Translations under genes and position numbers: made by a program
Notes under the pieces: model-generated
Seen by the model: only the letters and a program-made list of their open reading frames with translations
Database searches by the model: none
Told to the model about the DNA's origin: nothing
Assembly (NCBI GenBank): GCA_030546905.1
Contig: JAUOPI010000010.1
Coordinates: 1 to 64,000, forward strand
Reading direction: 5' to 3'
Origin: Granulosicoccaceae sp. 1_MG-2023
Lineage (GTDB): Bacteria; Pseudomonadota; Gammaproteobacteria; Granulosicoccales; Granulosicoccaceae
Length of the DNA: 64,000 nucleotides
Part shown: positions 8,481 through 21,992 of the stretch, in pieces
Layout of the letters: each line of letters opens with the position of its first letter
Position numbering within the stretch: the first letter of the stretch is position 1

Positions 8481-8751
8481 TCGTCCTGTAAATAAAAACG
8501 CCAGAAGAGTGTCGGTTGATGCGGGCAGCAAGGCGCGGCAGAGGCTGTTTTTTTAGTGCTGATAAGGCTGTAAGTGGCTGGTTATGAAGGTAATTTATGC
8601 AAGCATGGGTGGCCTCAATTAATTTATTGCAGTGCGACAGGTTTTTCTCAAACATTTAGATGACAAATGAAATGCAAGGCGCCGGTCGCTTGTCTCCACC
8701 TGTGGCGCGTGGCCCGCGTATAATTGCGCTTTTGATCAGCGGGACACGCAC

Positions 8752-9597
8752 TTGCTCAGTTACAAACACGGATTTCACGCGGGAAACTACGCCGACGTCG
8801 TCAAGCATGCTGTGCTGGGCGAATGCCTGCGTTATATGAAGCAAAAGCCCAAGCCGCTGGTGTATATCGACACCCATGCCGGCTGCGGGGGCTACCGCCT
8901 GCGCAGTGACGAGGCGCGCAAGACCGGCGAGGCGGAGAAGGGCATTCTGAAATTGCTCAGGGCGGAGGCGATGCCGCCGGTGCTGAGTACGTACGTGGCG
9001 CAGGTGCAGGCGCTGCAGAACCGGCCCGGTGCGGAGGACTATTATCCCGGCTCGCCGAAGCTGGCCGCTGACCTGCTCGGGCCTGAGGATCGTTTGCTAT
9101 TGTTTGAGGCGCACTCGGCCGAGGCGCCGCGTTTGCGTCAGCGCTTTGCCCGCGATGCCCGTGTGCGCGTGGCGCAAAGCGACGGCTTTGCCGGCCTGTT
9201 GGCGAATCTGCCGCCGCCGGAACGGCGTGGGGTGATTCTGATCGACCCCTCGTATGAGGTGAAAAGCGACTACAGCACTGTGATCAGCAGCTTGCAGAAA
9301 GCCCACCGGCGCTTTGCTCAGGGTGTGTTTCTGCTGTGGTACCCGGTGGTCGAACGGCGCCGTATCAAGGCCATGGAGGCGGCGTTGCAGGGCAGTGGTA
9401 TCAGGCGCATTCTGCAGCTGGAGCTGGCGGTTCGTCCGGACGGGATCAAAGCGGGTATGACGGCCGCAGGTCTGTTTGTGGTGAATCCGCCTTATACCTT
9501 GCGTGAATCGATGGAGCCGGTCCTGGCTTACTTAAGCGGCTGTCTGGCAGAGAGCGCTGCTGCCGGTTTTACCTGCCGTGAGCTGGTCGGGGAATAG
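8752..9597 (+). CDS. rlmJ: 23S rRNA (adenine2030-N6)-methyltransferase
   Basis: The 281-residue protein begins LSYKHGFHAGNYADVVKH, the conserved RlmJ/YhiR N-terminus, and contains the substrate-adenine pocket motif IDPSYE (DPPY-like) at about residue 164. It methylates A2030 of 23S rRNA using SAM. The start is TTG at 8752, because no ATG or GTG precedes the conserved N-terminus. A GGGA element lies upstream. TATAAT at 8719-8724 gives a likely short leader. It converges on dapE with an 18-nt gap. Confidence 0.9.
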   Translation: MLSYKHGFHAGNYADVVKHAVLGECLRYMKQKPKPLVYIDTHAGCGGYRLRSDEARKTGEAEKGILKLLRAEAMPPVLSTYVAQVQALQNRPGAEDYYPGSPKLAADLLGPEDRLLLFEAHSAEAPRLRQRFARDARVRVAQSDGFAGLLANLPPPERRGVILIDPSYEVKSDYSTVISSLQKAHRRFAQGVFLLWYPVVERRRIKAMEAALQGSGIRRILQLELAVRPDGIKAGMTAAGLFVVNPPYTLRESMEPVLAYLSGCLAESAAAGFTCRELVGE

Positions 9598-9615
9598 CCG
9601 CGGCGCGCCGGTCTG

Positions 9616-13445
<3,830 letters not shown>

Positions 13446-13468
13446 CGGATTCCGTCGGTTTGACAGCC

Positions 13469-14236
13469 TCAGAGCTGCCAGTTGTCAGTCACGGTGAACA
13501 GCTCAAATCCGTCTTCGGTCACCGCCAGCGTGTGCTCCCATTGTGCCGACAGGCTGTGGTCTTTGGTTACCACGGTCCAGTCGTCGGCCAGTACTTTCAC
13601 GTGTCGCTTGCCCAGATTGACCATGGGTTCGATGGTGAAGGTCATGCCCGGTTGCAGGGTCAGGCCGGCGCCGGGCTTGCCGTAATGCAGTACCTGCGGA
13701 TCTTCGTGGAAAACCCGGCCGATGCCGTGTCCGCAGTATTCACGCACGATCGAGCAGCCTTTGGCTTCGGCATGGGTCTGGATGGCGTGGCCGATATCAC
13801 CGAGGGTCACGCCCGGGCGTACCATTTCGATGCCGATCTTCATGCATTCGTAGGCGACGTCGCAGATGCGTTTGCCTTTGATGGTCGGTTCGCCCACATG
13901 AAACATGCGGCTGGTGTCGCCGTGCCAGCCGTCTTTGATAACGGTGATATCAATATTGATGATGTCACCTTTCTTGAGCTTCTTCGGCCCCGGGATGCCG
14001 TGGCAGACCTGATGATTCACCGAGGTGCAGATGGATTTGGGAAAACCGTGGTAGTTGAGCGGGGCGGGAATGGACTTCTGCTGGTTGACCATATAGTCGT
14101 GGCAGATGCGGTCCAGTTCATCGGTGGTGACGCCGGGGACGATGTGCGGGCCGATCATGTCCAGTACTTCGGCGGCCAGGCGGCCGGCGACGCGCATTTT
14201 TTCCAGCTCGTCCGGAGTTTTTAGCGAGATAGCCAT
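13469..14236 (-). CDS. map: Methionine aminopeptidase, type I
   Basis: This is the 255-residue type Ia enzyme that removes the initiator Met. The metal ligands are visible: DIINIDITVIKDGWHGDTSR (the two Asp), HGIGRVFHEDPQ (His), TIEPM (Glu) and WEHTLAVTEDG (Glu). It heads the minus-strand map-glnD-dapE operon and is divergent from rpsB. That is the standard gammaproteobacterial arrangement. Confidence 0.96.
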   Translation of the reverse strand: MAISLKTPDELEKMRVAGRLAAEVLDMIGPHIVPGVTTDELDRICHDYMVNQQKSIPAPLNYHGFPKSICTSVNHQVCHGIPGPKKLKKGDIINIDITVIKDGWHGDTSRMFHVGEPTIKGKRICDVAYECMKIGIEMVRPGVTLGDIGHAIQTHAEAKGCSIVREYCGHGIGRVFHEDPQVLHYGKPGAGLTLQPGMTFTIEPMVNLGKRHVKVLADDWTVVTKDHSLSAQWEHTLAVTEDGFELFTVTDNWQL

Positions 14237-14344
14237 AATATTTCAGTGATTAAGTCAGGAATGCTTCAGAAGGGGGCAGTTTACACAAAACTTGCCCCGA
14301 TTGGCGTCAGCCTGCCGTAATGACAGGTTCGGCAGGGCAAAAAA

Positions 14345-14373
14345 TTGAAGTCCGTAGCGCTTCATGGTATAAA
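14345..14373 (+). promoter_or_regulatory. Predicted rpsB-tsf promoter (sigma-70, extended -10)
   Basis: TTGAAG at 14345-14350 and TATAAA at 14368-14373 are separated by 17 bp. A TG one base before the -10 makes it an extended -10 promoter. Transcription would begin near 14380, leaving a leader of about 130 nt before rpsB. Confidence 0.7.
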
Positions 14374-14379
14374 GCACGC

Positions 14380-14510
14380 CGCTTTGCGCGGCTCAGTCCG
14401 CCACTGCGTATTCCACACGCTTGTCGCTAAGGTGTTGCCGGGTGCCCCTGAACAGGGAGTTGGCAGTCACAGGCAGGCGGAGGCCCAACCCAAAACCACA
14501 GAGGTTTATC
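14380..14510 (+). promoter_or_regulatory. rpsB leader, possible S2 autoregulatory RNA
   Basis: The long untranslated leader contains several GC-rich segments able to pair (for example GTTGCC at about 14434 with GGCAGT near 14462, and CCCCTG/CAGGG around 14444-14457). In gammaproteobacteria ribosomal protein S2 represses its own operon by binding the rpsB leader. Position and length fit, but I did not verify the conserved S2-leader fold. Confidence 0.4.
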
Positions 14511-15266
14511 ATGGCTAAAATCACCATGCGCCAAATGCTCGAGGCAGGCGTACACTTCGGCCACCAGACACGTTACTGGTGCCCCAAAATGGCTCCCTAC
14601 ATCTTCGGTGAGCGTAACAAAATTCATATCTTCAACCTCGAGAGCTCGCTCCCGATGTATGAAGATGCCTGCAACTTTATCGGCAAGATTGCCGCGAAAA
14701 ACGGCAAAGTGCTGTTTGTCGGTACCAAGCGTGCCGCACGCGAAGCCATCAAAGACGCTGCAGAAGCCTGCAACATGCCGTACGTTAACCGTCGCTGGCC
14801 CGGCGGTATGCTGACTAACTTCAAAACAGTGAAGCAGTCAGTCAAGCGCATGCTGGATCTGGAAACCATGCTCGAAAACGGCGCCGCCCGTGTGACCAAG
14901 AAAGAGCAGCTGACCATGAGCCGCGAGCTGGAAAAGCTCGAGAAAAGTCTCGGTGGTATCAAAAGCATGCCGCGCCTGCCGGATGCGCTGTTCGTTATTG
15001 ACGTCGGCCACGAGAAAATCGCCATCGCCGAAGCGCGTAAACTGGGTATTCCGGTTATCGCTGTTGTCGATAGCAACAACTCACCGGAAGGCGTTGATTA
15101 CGTGATTCCGGGCAACGACGACGCAATCCGTGCCATTCAGCTCTACGTATCCGGTATTGCTGATGCGGTTCAGAATGCAAAAACTGCCACTTCTGCCAGC
15201 GGTAGCGGCGACAGCGATTTCGTTGAAGTTACCGAAGAGCCCACTGCTGACGCAGCTCAGGGCTGA
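14511..15266 (+). CDS. rpsB: 30S ribosomal protein S2
   Basis: The start is ATG 14511, preceded by GAGG at 14501 (CAGAGGTTTATC). Longer in-frame extensions upstream belong to the leader. The 251-residue protein begins [20 protein letters not shown] and contains the conserved [14 protein letters not shown] and [20 protein letters not shown] segments. It has an acidic, low-complexity tail. It is the first gene of rpsB-tsf, with tsf 79 nt downstream. Confidence 0.97.
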   Translation: MAKITMRQMLEAGVHFGHQTRYWCPKMAPYIFGERNKIHIFNLESSLPMYEDACNFIGKIAAKNGKVLFVGTKRAAREAIKDAAEACNMPYVNRRWPGGMLTNFKTVKQSVKRMLDLETMLENGAARVTKKEQLTMSRELEKLEKSLGGIKSMPRLPDALFVIDVGHEKIAIAEARKLGIPVIAVVDSNNSPEGVDYVIPGNDDAIRAIQLYVSGIADAVQNAKTATSASGSGDSDFVEVTEEPTADAAQG

Positions 15267-15345
15267 TTACCAAACGTCCTTCGCCGGCCGGGCTCTCCGG
15301 CCGGTTATTTCTCCCGCGACAATCTGATTAATGAGGTTTTGAGGC

Positions 15346-16224
15346 ATGCAAATTACTGCTGCAATGGTAAAGGAACTGCGTGAGCGCACCGGCGCCGGCA
15401 TGATGGAATGCAAAAAAGCGCTGTCTGAAGTCGGTGGCGATATGGAAAAAGCCATCGAGCACATGCGCATCACCGGTCTGGCAAAAGCGGACAAAAAGTC
15501 TGATCGTACTGCTGCTGAAGGTGTTATCTCTATCGTGATCGCCGACGATGGCAAATCTGCGGCCATGGTTGAAGTTAACTCTGAGACTGACTTCGTTGCC
15601 AAAGGCGAAGACTTTCAGAAATTTGCTGCCAATGTTTCGCAAGCGGCACTGCAGGGCAATCCGGCTGACGTTGAAGCGCTGAACAATGCCGAAATCGACG
15701 GCGGCAGTGTTGATCACGTACGTAAAGAGCTGGTGGCGAAAATCGGTGAGAACCTGCAGGTTCGCCGTTTTGTTGTGCGTCAGAGCGCTGAAGGCGTGCT
15801 GAACAAATACCTGCACGGCGAGCGTATCGGTGTGCTGGTTGAGCTCAAAGGCGGTGACGAAGCGCTGGCGAAAGATATCGCTATGCACATTGCTGCCAGC
15901 AAGCCCCTGTGTGTTGATGAGTCCGGCGTGCCGGCTGAAACACTCGAAAAAGAAAAAGCGATTCTGGTCGCTGAAGCAGAAGGCAGCGGCAAGCCGGCCG
16001 AGATCATCGAGAAGATGGTTCAGGGCCGTATCCGTAAGTACCTGGCCGAGATCACACTGGTAGGTCAGCCTTTTGTTAAGGATCCGGATCAGACTGTCGG
16101 CAAACTGCTGAAGTCCAAAGGCGCCGAGTGCCTGTTCTTTGCCCGTTACGAAGTGGGTGAGGGTATCGAGAAGAAACAGGAAAACTTCGCCGACGAAGTT
16201 ATGGCTCAGGTCCGCGGCAGCTAA
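15346..16224 (+). CDS. tsf: Elongation factor Ts
   Basis: EF-Ts is the GDP/GTP exchange factor for EF-Tu. The 292-residue protein shows the N-terminal UBA-like region ([19 protein letters not shown]), the TDFV motif in [13 protein letters not shown] that contacts EF-Tu, and the usual core and coiled-coil dimerisation region. A strong terminator follows at 16243, separating rpsB-tsf from pyrH. Confidence 0.97.
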   Translation: MQITAAMVKELRERTGAGMMECKKALSEVGGDMEKAIEHMRITGLAKADKKSDRTAAEGVISIVIADDGKSAAMVEVNSETDFVAKGEDFQKFAANVSQAALQGNPADVEALNNAEIDGGSVDHVRKELVAKIGENLQVRRFVVRQSAEGVLNKYLHGERIGVLVELKGGDEALAKDIAMHIAASKPLCVDESGVPAETLEKEKAILVAEAEGSGKPAEIIEKMVQGRIRKYLAEITLVGQPFVKDPDQTVGKLLKSKGAECLFFARYEVGEGIEKKQENFADEVMAQVRGS

Positions 16225-16242
16225 GCGCGGCTCAGGTCAGTG

Positions 16243-16274
16243 AAAAAACCGGACCTTGGTGTCCGGTTTTTTTT
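16243..16274 (+). terminator. Intrinsic terminator after tsf
   Basis: The stem ACCGGAC / GTCCGGT is flanked by A6 and T8, a textbook Rho-independent terminator 18 nt after the tsf stop. It is symmetrical enough to act on both strands. Confidence 0.9.
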
Positions 16275-16405
16275 GGCCGGAATTTTTCGGTATGGCCACA
16301 AAGGCGGGCAAAAAAATCCCTGAACCGCCCGTGGCAGTCGTTTTATAATGGCACGAATAACTTTCATTTTTGAGGCGGGCGTTGCTACGGGCGCACTTGC
16401 CGCTT

Positions 16406-17149
16406 ATGTCTGAGGTCACCAAAAACTATATGAAAAATAAGGAGCCGGTTTATCGTCGGATTCTGCTGAAGCTCAGCGGAGAGGCCCTGATGGGCGAGCA
16501 CGATTACGGGATCGATCCCGTGTTTATTTCGCGTCTGGCCGGTGAGGTCAAAGCTGTCAGCGAGATGGGTGTGCAAGTGGCCATGGTGGTCGGTGGCGGC
16601 AATATCTTCCGTGGCGCCGGCCTGGCCGGTGGCGGCATGGACCGGGTTACCGGCGATCACATGGGGATGCTGGCCACGGTCATGAACAGCCTGGCGTTTC
16701 AGGATTCGCTGCAGCGTGTTGGCGTGCAGTGCCGTGTGATGTCGGCGCTTAATATCAACGAGGTCTGCGAAGATTACATCCGTCGCCGCGCAGTGCGCCA
16801 TCTGGAAAAGGGCCGCGTGGTGATCTTTGCCGCAGGCACCGGTAATCCTTTCTTTACCACCGATTCGGCGGCCAGTCTGCGCGCGGTGGAAATCGGTGCG
16901 GATGTGGTTTTCAAAGCCACCAAGGTCGACGGTGTTTACGACAAAGACCCGAACAAATTTGATGATGCGGTCCGTTATGACCGTCTCAGTTATGACCAGG
17001 TCATCGAGGACAAGCTCGGTGTGATGGATACCACGGCCATTGTGATGTGCCGTGATAACAAAATCCCGCTGCAGGTATTCAACCTGTTTAATGAGGGCGA
17101 CTTGCTCCGGGTCGTCCGCGGTGAGAACGTCGGTACGATAGTAGAGTGA
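16406..17149 (+). CDS. pyrH: UMP kinase
   Basis: PyrH phosphorylates UMP to UDP. The core is unmistakable: [39 protein letters not shown] and the [10 protein letters not shown] nucleotide region. The start is uncertain. ATG 16406 gives 247 residues, close to the pseudomonad length; ATG 16430 gives 239 residues and begins just before the conserved domain. Neither has an ideal ribosome site (a GAGG at 16412-16415 lies 14 nt before 16430). A -10 element TATAAT at 16344-16349 suggests its own promoter after the tsf terminator. The frr gene follows after 7 nt. Confidence 0.93.
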   Translation: MSEVTKNYMKNKEPVYRRILLKLSGEALMGEHDYGIDPVFISRLAGEVKAVSEMGVQVAMVVGGGNIFRGAGLAGGGMDRVTGDHMGMLATVMNSLAFQDSLQRVGVQCRVMSALNINEVCEDYIRRRAVRHLEKGRVVIFAAGTGNPFFTTDSAASLRAVEIGADVVFKATKVDGVYDKDPNKFDDAVRYDRLSYDQVIEDKLGVMDTTAIVMCRDNKIPLQVFNLFNEGDLLRVVRGENVGTIVE

Positions 17150-17156
17150 GGCAACA

Positions 17157-17714
17157 ATGATCGAAGATATCCAGAAAGATGCTGAAAAACGCATGCAGAA
17201 AAGCGTCGAGGCGCTGAAAACGGAGTTCTCTAAAATCCGTACCGGGCGCGCACATACCAGCCTGCTTGATCACGTTACGGTCGAGTACTACGGCTCGGAA
17301 GTGCCGCTGAGTCAGGTCTCCAATATCAATATCGAGGACGCGCGCACGCTGAGTCTGACCCCCTGGGAAAAAGACATGGTCAAGCCCATCGAAAAAGCCA
17401 TTATGGCGTCCGATCTGGGCCTGAATCCGTCCACCGCCGGGACTGTAATCCGCATTCCCGTGCCGCCGATGACCGAAGAGCGTCGTCGTGATCTGGTGCG
17501 TGTGGTGCGGGCCGAGGCCGAAGGTGGCCGTGTGGCGATCCGCAATATCCGCCGCGATGCCAACAGCGATCTCAAAGCGCTCGAGAAAGAAAAGGAAATC
17601 TCCGAAGACGAGCAGCGCCGCGGCGAGGATCTTATCCAGAAGCTGACCGACAAATACGTCGCTGAGATGGATAAAACCCTCGAAGAGAAAGAAAAGGAAC
17701 TGATGGAGGTCTGA
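17157..17714 (+). CDS. frr: Ribosome recycling factor
   Basis: RRF splits post-termination ribosomes together with EF-G. The 185-residue protein has the family length and motifs ([21 protein letters not shown] near residue 25; [17 protein letters not shown] near residue 101). It is spaced 7 nt from pyrH and 17 nt from uppS. Confidence 0.97.
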   Translation: MIEDIQKDAEKRMQKSVEALKTEFSKIRTGRAHTSLLDHVTVEYYGSEVPLSQVSNINIEDARTLSLTPWEKDMVKPIEKAIMASDLGLNPSTAGTVIRIPVPPMTEERRRDLVRVVRAEAEGGRVAIRNIRRDANSDLKALEKEKEISEDEQRRGEDLIQKLTDKYVAEMDKTLEEKEKELMEV

Positions 17715-17731
17715 GCGACCCGCTGATCCGA

Positions 17732-18481
17732 ATGACACAATCAAATCCGAGTTCCTCATCCCGTGTCCCGGCGCACGTTGCCATCATTATGGATGGCAAC
17801 GGGCGCTGGGCCCGTCAACGTGGCAAGCATCGTCCGATGGGACATCAGGCGGGCTTTAAAACCACCCGTGCCATTGTCGAAGCCTGTGTGCGACGCAAAA
17901 TCGGTGCACTGACGCTGTTTGCCTTCAGCAGCGAGAACTGGAAGCGACCCGAGCAGGAAGTCGGTTTGCTGATGGATCTCTTTATGCGCGGCCTCAAGAG
18001 CGAGGTCAGCAAGTTGCACGAGAATCATGTCCGTGTGCAGTTTATCGGTGAACGCAGTGCCTTCTCGCCCAAGCTGCAGGCTGAAATGCAGCGTGCCGAG
18101 GAGAAAACCGCCGGCAATGCAGGTTTGCGTCTGGCGATCGCAGTGAACTACGGCGGGCGCTGGGATATCGTCAATGCGGCGCGCCGTCTGGCCGCGCAGG
18201 TGCAGGCCGGTGAGCTGCAGGCGGAGGATATCGACGAACAGGTTTTTGCCTCGGCGGTGTCGCTGGCCGATGTGCCTGAGCCGGATCTGTTTATCCGCAC
18301 CGGCGGCGAGATCCGCATCAGCAATTATCTGCTGTGGCAGCTGGCCTACACGGAGTTGTATTTCACCGACACGCTCTGGCCGGACTTCTCTGATGAGGAG
18401 CTGGGCAAGGCGCTGGAATTTTACGCCGGGCGTCAACGCCGTTTCGGTCAGACCGGCGAACAGGTAGAAGCCAATGCTTAA
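17732..18481 (+). CDS. uppS: Undecaprenyl diphosphate synthase
   Basis: This cis-prenyltransferase makes the C55 lipid carrier for peptidoglycan and O-antigen. The 249-residue protein has the catalytic MDGNGRWARQRG (Asp at about residue 20), SSENWKRP and the C-terminal RTGGEIRISNYLLWQLAYTE. Its last codons overlap the cdsA start by 8 nt. Confidence 0.97.
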   Translation: MTQSNPSSSSRVPAHVAIIMDGNGRWARQRGKHRPMGHQAGFKTTRAIVEACVRRKIGALTLFAFSSENWKRPEQEVGLLMDLFMRGLKSEVSKLHENHVRVQFIGERSAFSPKLQAEMQRAEEKTAGNAGLRLAIAVNYGGRWDIVNAARRLAAQVQAGELQAEDIDEQVFASAVSLADVPEPDLFIRTGGEIRISNYLLWQLAYTELYFTDTLWPDFSDEELGKALEFYAGRQRRFGQTGEQVEANA

Positions 18482-19298
18482 GCAACGTGTTATCACGGCG
18501 ATCATTCTTGCCGTGTGTTTTCTGCTCGCGCTGTTCGCTTTACCCGCCGCCGCTTTTGCGGTTTTTCTCGGTCTGGTGGCGGCGCTTTGCGCACGCGAAT
18601 GGTATGACATCAGCGCGGCAACAGCCGGCGGGGCGGCCAAAGCGCTTTATATTGCGGCATTCCCTCTGGCCGGTCTGGCGCTGTTGCTGCTGGCCGGCAG
18701 TGAGCCGGTGCTGCGCTTTGTTCTGCTCGGCGCCGGGCTTTGGTGGCTGATCGTGGTGTTGGTCATGTATCTGCAGCCGGTGGCGCAAAAGCCTGCCAGC
18801 GGTGGTTCGCCGTTCTATCTGGCAGCGGGCTTTGTGAGTGTGTTGCCGGCCATGCTGGCGGCGTATTTTCTGCGTGATGGTCAGGTCGGCTCGCCCTGGT
18901 TGTTGCTGTATGCCTTTGCCGTGGTCTGGGTCATGGACATAGGCGCGTATTTCTCCGGCAAGCGTTTTGGCAAGCACAAGCTGGCGCCGTCGATCAGTCC
19001 GGGTAAAACCATCGAAGGCGTGCTCGGCGGGGCGCTGGCGACGTTGCTTTTCTGGTTGATCTGCGCCTTTGTGCTGTTACCCGCGGACGCTGTGTTGTCG
19101 CCGCTGACATTGCTGCTCGGCACCTTGCTGGCAGCGCCGGTCTCGGTGGTGGGGGATCTGTTTGAAAGTCGCGCCAAACGCATGGCCGGTATGAAAGACA
19201 GCGGCACCTTGTTGCCCGGCCACGGCGGTATGCTGGACCGGCTCGATAGCGCATTTGCGGCCTTGCCCGTGTTTGCCTTTGCGATGTACTGGCTATGA
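18474..19298 (+). CDS. cdsA: Phosphatidate cytidylyltransferase
   Basis: CdsA makes CDP-diacylglycerol from phosphatidate and CTP in the inner membrane. The 274-residue protein has about seven or eight hydrophobic helices and the CDS signature in the C-terminal third ([31 protein letters not shown] and [10 protein letters not shown]). It overlaps uppS by 8 nt and dxr by 4 nt, so the three genes are translationally coupled. Confidence 0.96.
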   Translation: MLKQRVITAIILAVCFLLALFALPAAAFAVFLGLVAALCAREWYDISAATAGGAAKALYIAAFPLAGLALLLLAGSEPVLRFVLLGAGLWWLIVVLVMYLQPVAQKPASGGSPFYLAAGFVSVLPAMLAAYFLRDGQVGSPWLLLYAFAVVWVMDIGAYFSGKRFGKHKLAPSISPGKTIEGVLGGALATLLFWLICAFVLLPADAVLSPLTLLLGTLLAAPVSVVGDLFESRAKRMAGMKDSGTLLPGHGGMLDRLDSAFAALPVFAFAMYWL

Positions 19299-20497
19299 GC
19301 GGCGCTGCATCAGTGGCCGCAAGCGGCCGGAGCTTGCAGGCTGTTACCGTGCTGGGGGCGACCGGTTCGATCGGTAGCAGCACGCTCGATGTGCTGGCCC
19401 GCAACAGCGCGCGCTATGAGGTTTTCGCGCTGACGGCGAACACCCGCGTCGAGGCGATGGAGAGCTTGTGCCGTCAACACCGGCCACGCTTTGCTGTGAT
19501 GCAGGACGAGGCTGCCGCTGAGCAGTTGCGCGCGCGTCTGGCGGACCTGCCGCAGACGCAGGTCATGCAGGGTGTCGAGGGGCTTTGCCGGGTGGCCGGG
19601 GATGCTGCCGCCGATGTGGTGGTGGCCGGTATCGTCGGTGCTGCCGGCTTGTTGCCGACGCTGGCGGCGGTGGACGCCGGCAAGCGGGTTTTGCTGGCCA
19701 ATAAAGAGGCGCTGGTGATGACCGGCGACCTGCTGACGTCCCGCGCCAAGGCGGCCGGTGCACGCCTGTTGCCGGTGGACAGTGAGCACAATGCCTTGTT
19801 CCAGTGTATGCCGCAGACTGCTGAGGGCACCTCGCTGGACGGCGTCTCGCGTTTGTTGCTGACCGCCTCGGGCGGGCCGTTCCGCGGACGTACTGCGGCG
19901 CAGTTGGCTGATGTCACGCCGGCGCAGGCGGTGGCGCATCCGAACTGGAGCATGGGACGCAAGATCTCGGTGGATTCGGCGACCCTGATGAACAAGGGGC
20001 TGGAGCTGATTGAAGCCTGCTTTCTGTTTGCCGTGCCGGCGTCACGAATTGATGTGGTGGTGCACCCGCAAAGCATTATTCACTCGCTGGTCAGTTACCG
20101 CGACGGTTCGGTGCTGGCGCAGCTCGGTAATCCGGATATGCGTACCCCGATCGCCCATGCGCTGGCCTGGCCGGAACGCATCGATGCCGGGGTGGCGCCG
20201 CTGGACCTGTTTGAGGTTGCGCAGTTGAACTTTGAACGGCCCGATACGGTCAACTTTCCGTGTCTGCGGCTGGCCCGTGAAGCGGTCGATGCCGGCGGTA
20301 CAGCGACGGCGGTGCTGAATGCGGCCAATGAAGTTGCGGTGGCGGCATTTCTCGACGGTAATGCCGGCTTTATGACGATCCCCGCCACAATAGAGCACTG
20401 TCTTGGTGCTTTGCCGGTACGGCCGGCGGATACGCTGGATGCTGTTCTGGAGGCGGATGCCCAGGCCAGAGAATGTGCCGCAGCGTTTCTTGCGTAA
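19295..20497 (+). CDS. dxr: 1-deoxy-D-xylulose 5-phosphate reductoisomerase
   Basis: Dxr (IspC) converts DXP to MEP in isoprenoid synthesis with NADPH. The 400-residue enzyme shows the dinucleotide motif [24 protein letters not shown], the metal-binding [12 protein letters not shown], and SGGPFR with [20 protein letters not shown]. The ATG overlaps the cdsA stop. Confidence 0.97.
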   Translation: MSGAASVAASGRSLQAVTVLGATGSIGSSTLDVLARNSARYEVFALTANTRVEAMESLCRQHRPRFAVMQDEAAAEQLRARLADLPQTQVMQGVEGLCRVAGDAAADVVVAGIVGAAGLLPTLAAVDAGKRVLLANKEALVMTGDLLTSRAKAAGARLLPVDSEHNALFQCMPQTAEGTSLDGVSRLLLTASGGPFRGRTAAQLADVTPAQAVAHPNWSMGRKISVDSATLMNKGLELIEACFLFAVPASRIDVVVHPQSIIHSLVSYRDGSVLAQLGNPDMRTPIAHALAWPERIDAGVAPLDLFEVAQLNFERPDTVNFPCLRLAREAVDAGGTATAVLNAANEVAVAAFLDGNAGFMTIPATIEHCLGALPVRPADTLDAVLEADAQARECAAAFLA

Positions 20498-20532
20498 TAC
20501 CATCGTAAAGTCTTAGCGGAGTCCCGGTTCCT

Positions 20533-21903
20533 ATGTTCGGAAGTTTCCTCTTCAACGCCCTGGCATTTGTCGTTGCACTCGGTGCGCTGATTGCCATTCA
20601 CGAGTTCGGACACTTCTGGGTCGCGCGTAAATCCGGTGTCAAAGTGCTGCGTTTCTCCATCGGTTTCGGCAAGCCGCTGTTCAGCCGCCGCGGTAAAAAG
20701 GATGAAACCGAATATGTCCTGGCCGCGATTCCGCTGGGCGGCTACGTCAAAATGCTCGACGAGCGCGAGGGGCCGGTGCCCGCGCACGAGCGTCACCGCG
20801 CATTCAATACCCAATCGGTCTGGACCCGTATTGCCATCGTGGCGGCGGGGCCGGTGGCCAACTTTCTGCTCGCCATTGCGGCTTACTGGTTGATGTTTGT
20901 GATCGGCATCAGTGGCATCAAGCCGCTGCTCGGCGATGTGCCGCCGGATACGCCGGCCGCGCAGGCCGGCTTTGTTGCCGGCGAGACGGTCGTCAGTGTG
21001 GCCGGCAGCGAAACCCGGACCTGGAACGATGTGCGTATGGCGGTGCTGGATTCGGCCATGGGCAGTGACGGCACGATTGCGCTGGTCACCGAGTCGTCCA
21101 CAGGCGAACAGCATACCCGTTACCTGCCGGTCGACAGCGCTCAGGTCTTGCAGGGGCAGGGCGATCTGCTGGCTGAAATGGGCCTGGGTCTGCAAATGCC
21201 GGATATCGAGCCGGTGATTGCCGGGGTGCAGCCTGACGGCGCCGCGCAGGCGGCCGGTATGCAGGCCGGGGACCGTATTCTGGCGGTTAACGGTCAAGCG
21301 GTCGATAGCTGGCAGAGTTGGGTCGAGACCGTGCGTGCGAGCCCGCAGAAGGCGCTGGACGTGCTGGTCGGTCGGGACGGCGGCGAGTTGGCGCTGACCC
21401 TGATTCCCGCTGCACGCGAGACCGCATCGGGCACCATCGGTTTTATCGGCGTCTGGGAAGATGCCTCCCGTGAGTGGTTTGACAGTCTGCGCACGACAGT
21501 CAGTTTCGGGCCGCTTGAGGCGCTTTCCTCAGCCGCGTTGCGGACCTGGGATATGTCGGCGATGACGGTGCAGATGATCGGCAAATTGATCACGGGGCAG
21601 GCCTCGATCGACAATATCAGCGGACCGATTACGATCGCGCAGTTTGCCGGTCAGTCGGCCAGTATCGGAATTGATCACTTCCTCGGCTTTCTGGCTCTGA
21701 TCAGCATCAGCCTCGGGGTGCTGAATCTGTTGCCGGTACCGGTCCTCGACGGTGGTCATCTCTTGTATTTCTTTATTGAGATCATCAAGGGCAAGCCCTT
21801 GTCCGAACGTGCCCAGTTGTTCGGACAGCAACTGGGTATGCTGCTGCTGGTGGGCATGATGTCGATTGCTTTTTACAACGACGTGGTCCGGCTGGTCGGC
21901 TAG
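20533..21903 (+). CDS. rseP: Site-2 zinc protease RseP
   Basis: RseP cleaves the anti-sigma factor RseA within the inner membrane and clears remnant signal peptides. The 456-residue protein has HEFGH at about residue 23, two PDZ domains (about 115-190 and 220-300), and the second active-site region PVPVLDGGHLLYF near residue 400. It lies upstream of bamA, as in most gammaproteobacteria. Confidence 0.97.
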   Translation: MFGSFLFNALAFVVALGALIAIHEFGHFWVARKSGVKVLRFSIGFGKPLFSRRGKKDETEYVLAAIPLGGYVKMLDEREGPVPAHERHRAFNTQSVWTRIAIVAAGPVANFLLAIAAYWLMFVIGISGIKPLLGDVPPDTPAAQAGFVAGETVVSVAGSETRTWNDVRMAVLDSAMGSDGTIALVTESSTGEQHTRYLPVDSAQVLQGQGDLLAEMGLGLQMPDIEPVIAGVQPDGAAQAAGMQAGDRILAVNGQAVDSWQSWVETVRASPQKALDVLVGRDGGELALTLIPAARETASGTIGFIGVWEDASREWFDSLRTTVSFGPLEALSSAALRTWDMSAMTVQMIGKLITGQASIDNISGPITIAQFAGQSASIGIDHFLGFLALISISLGVLNLLPVPVLDGGHLLYFFIEIIKGKPLSERAQLFGQQLGMLLLVGMMSIAFYNDVVRLVG

Positions 21904-21992
21904 ATGATGTTTGCCTTGCGGCCACAAGCAGGCTATTTTTGTGCGGATAACTTTTACGCGCGACAACTGACGATAACGAACATTCCCGCCCT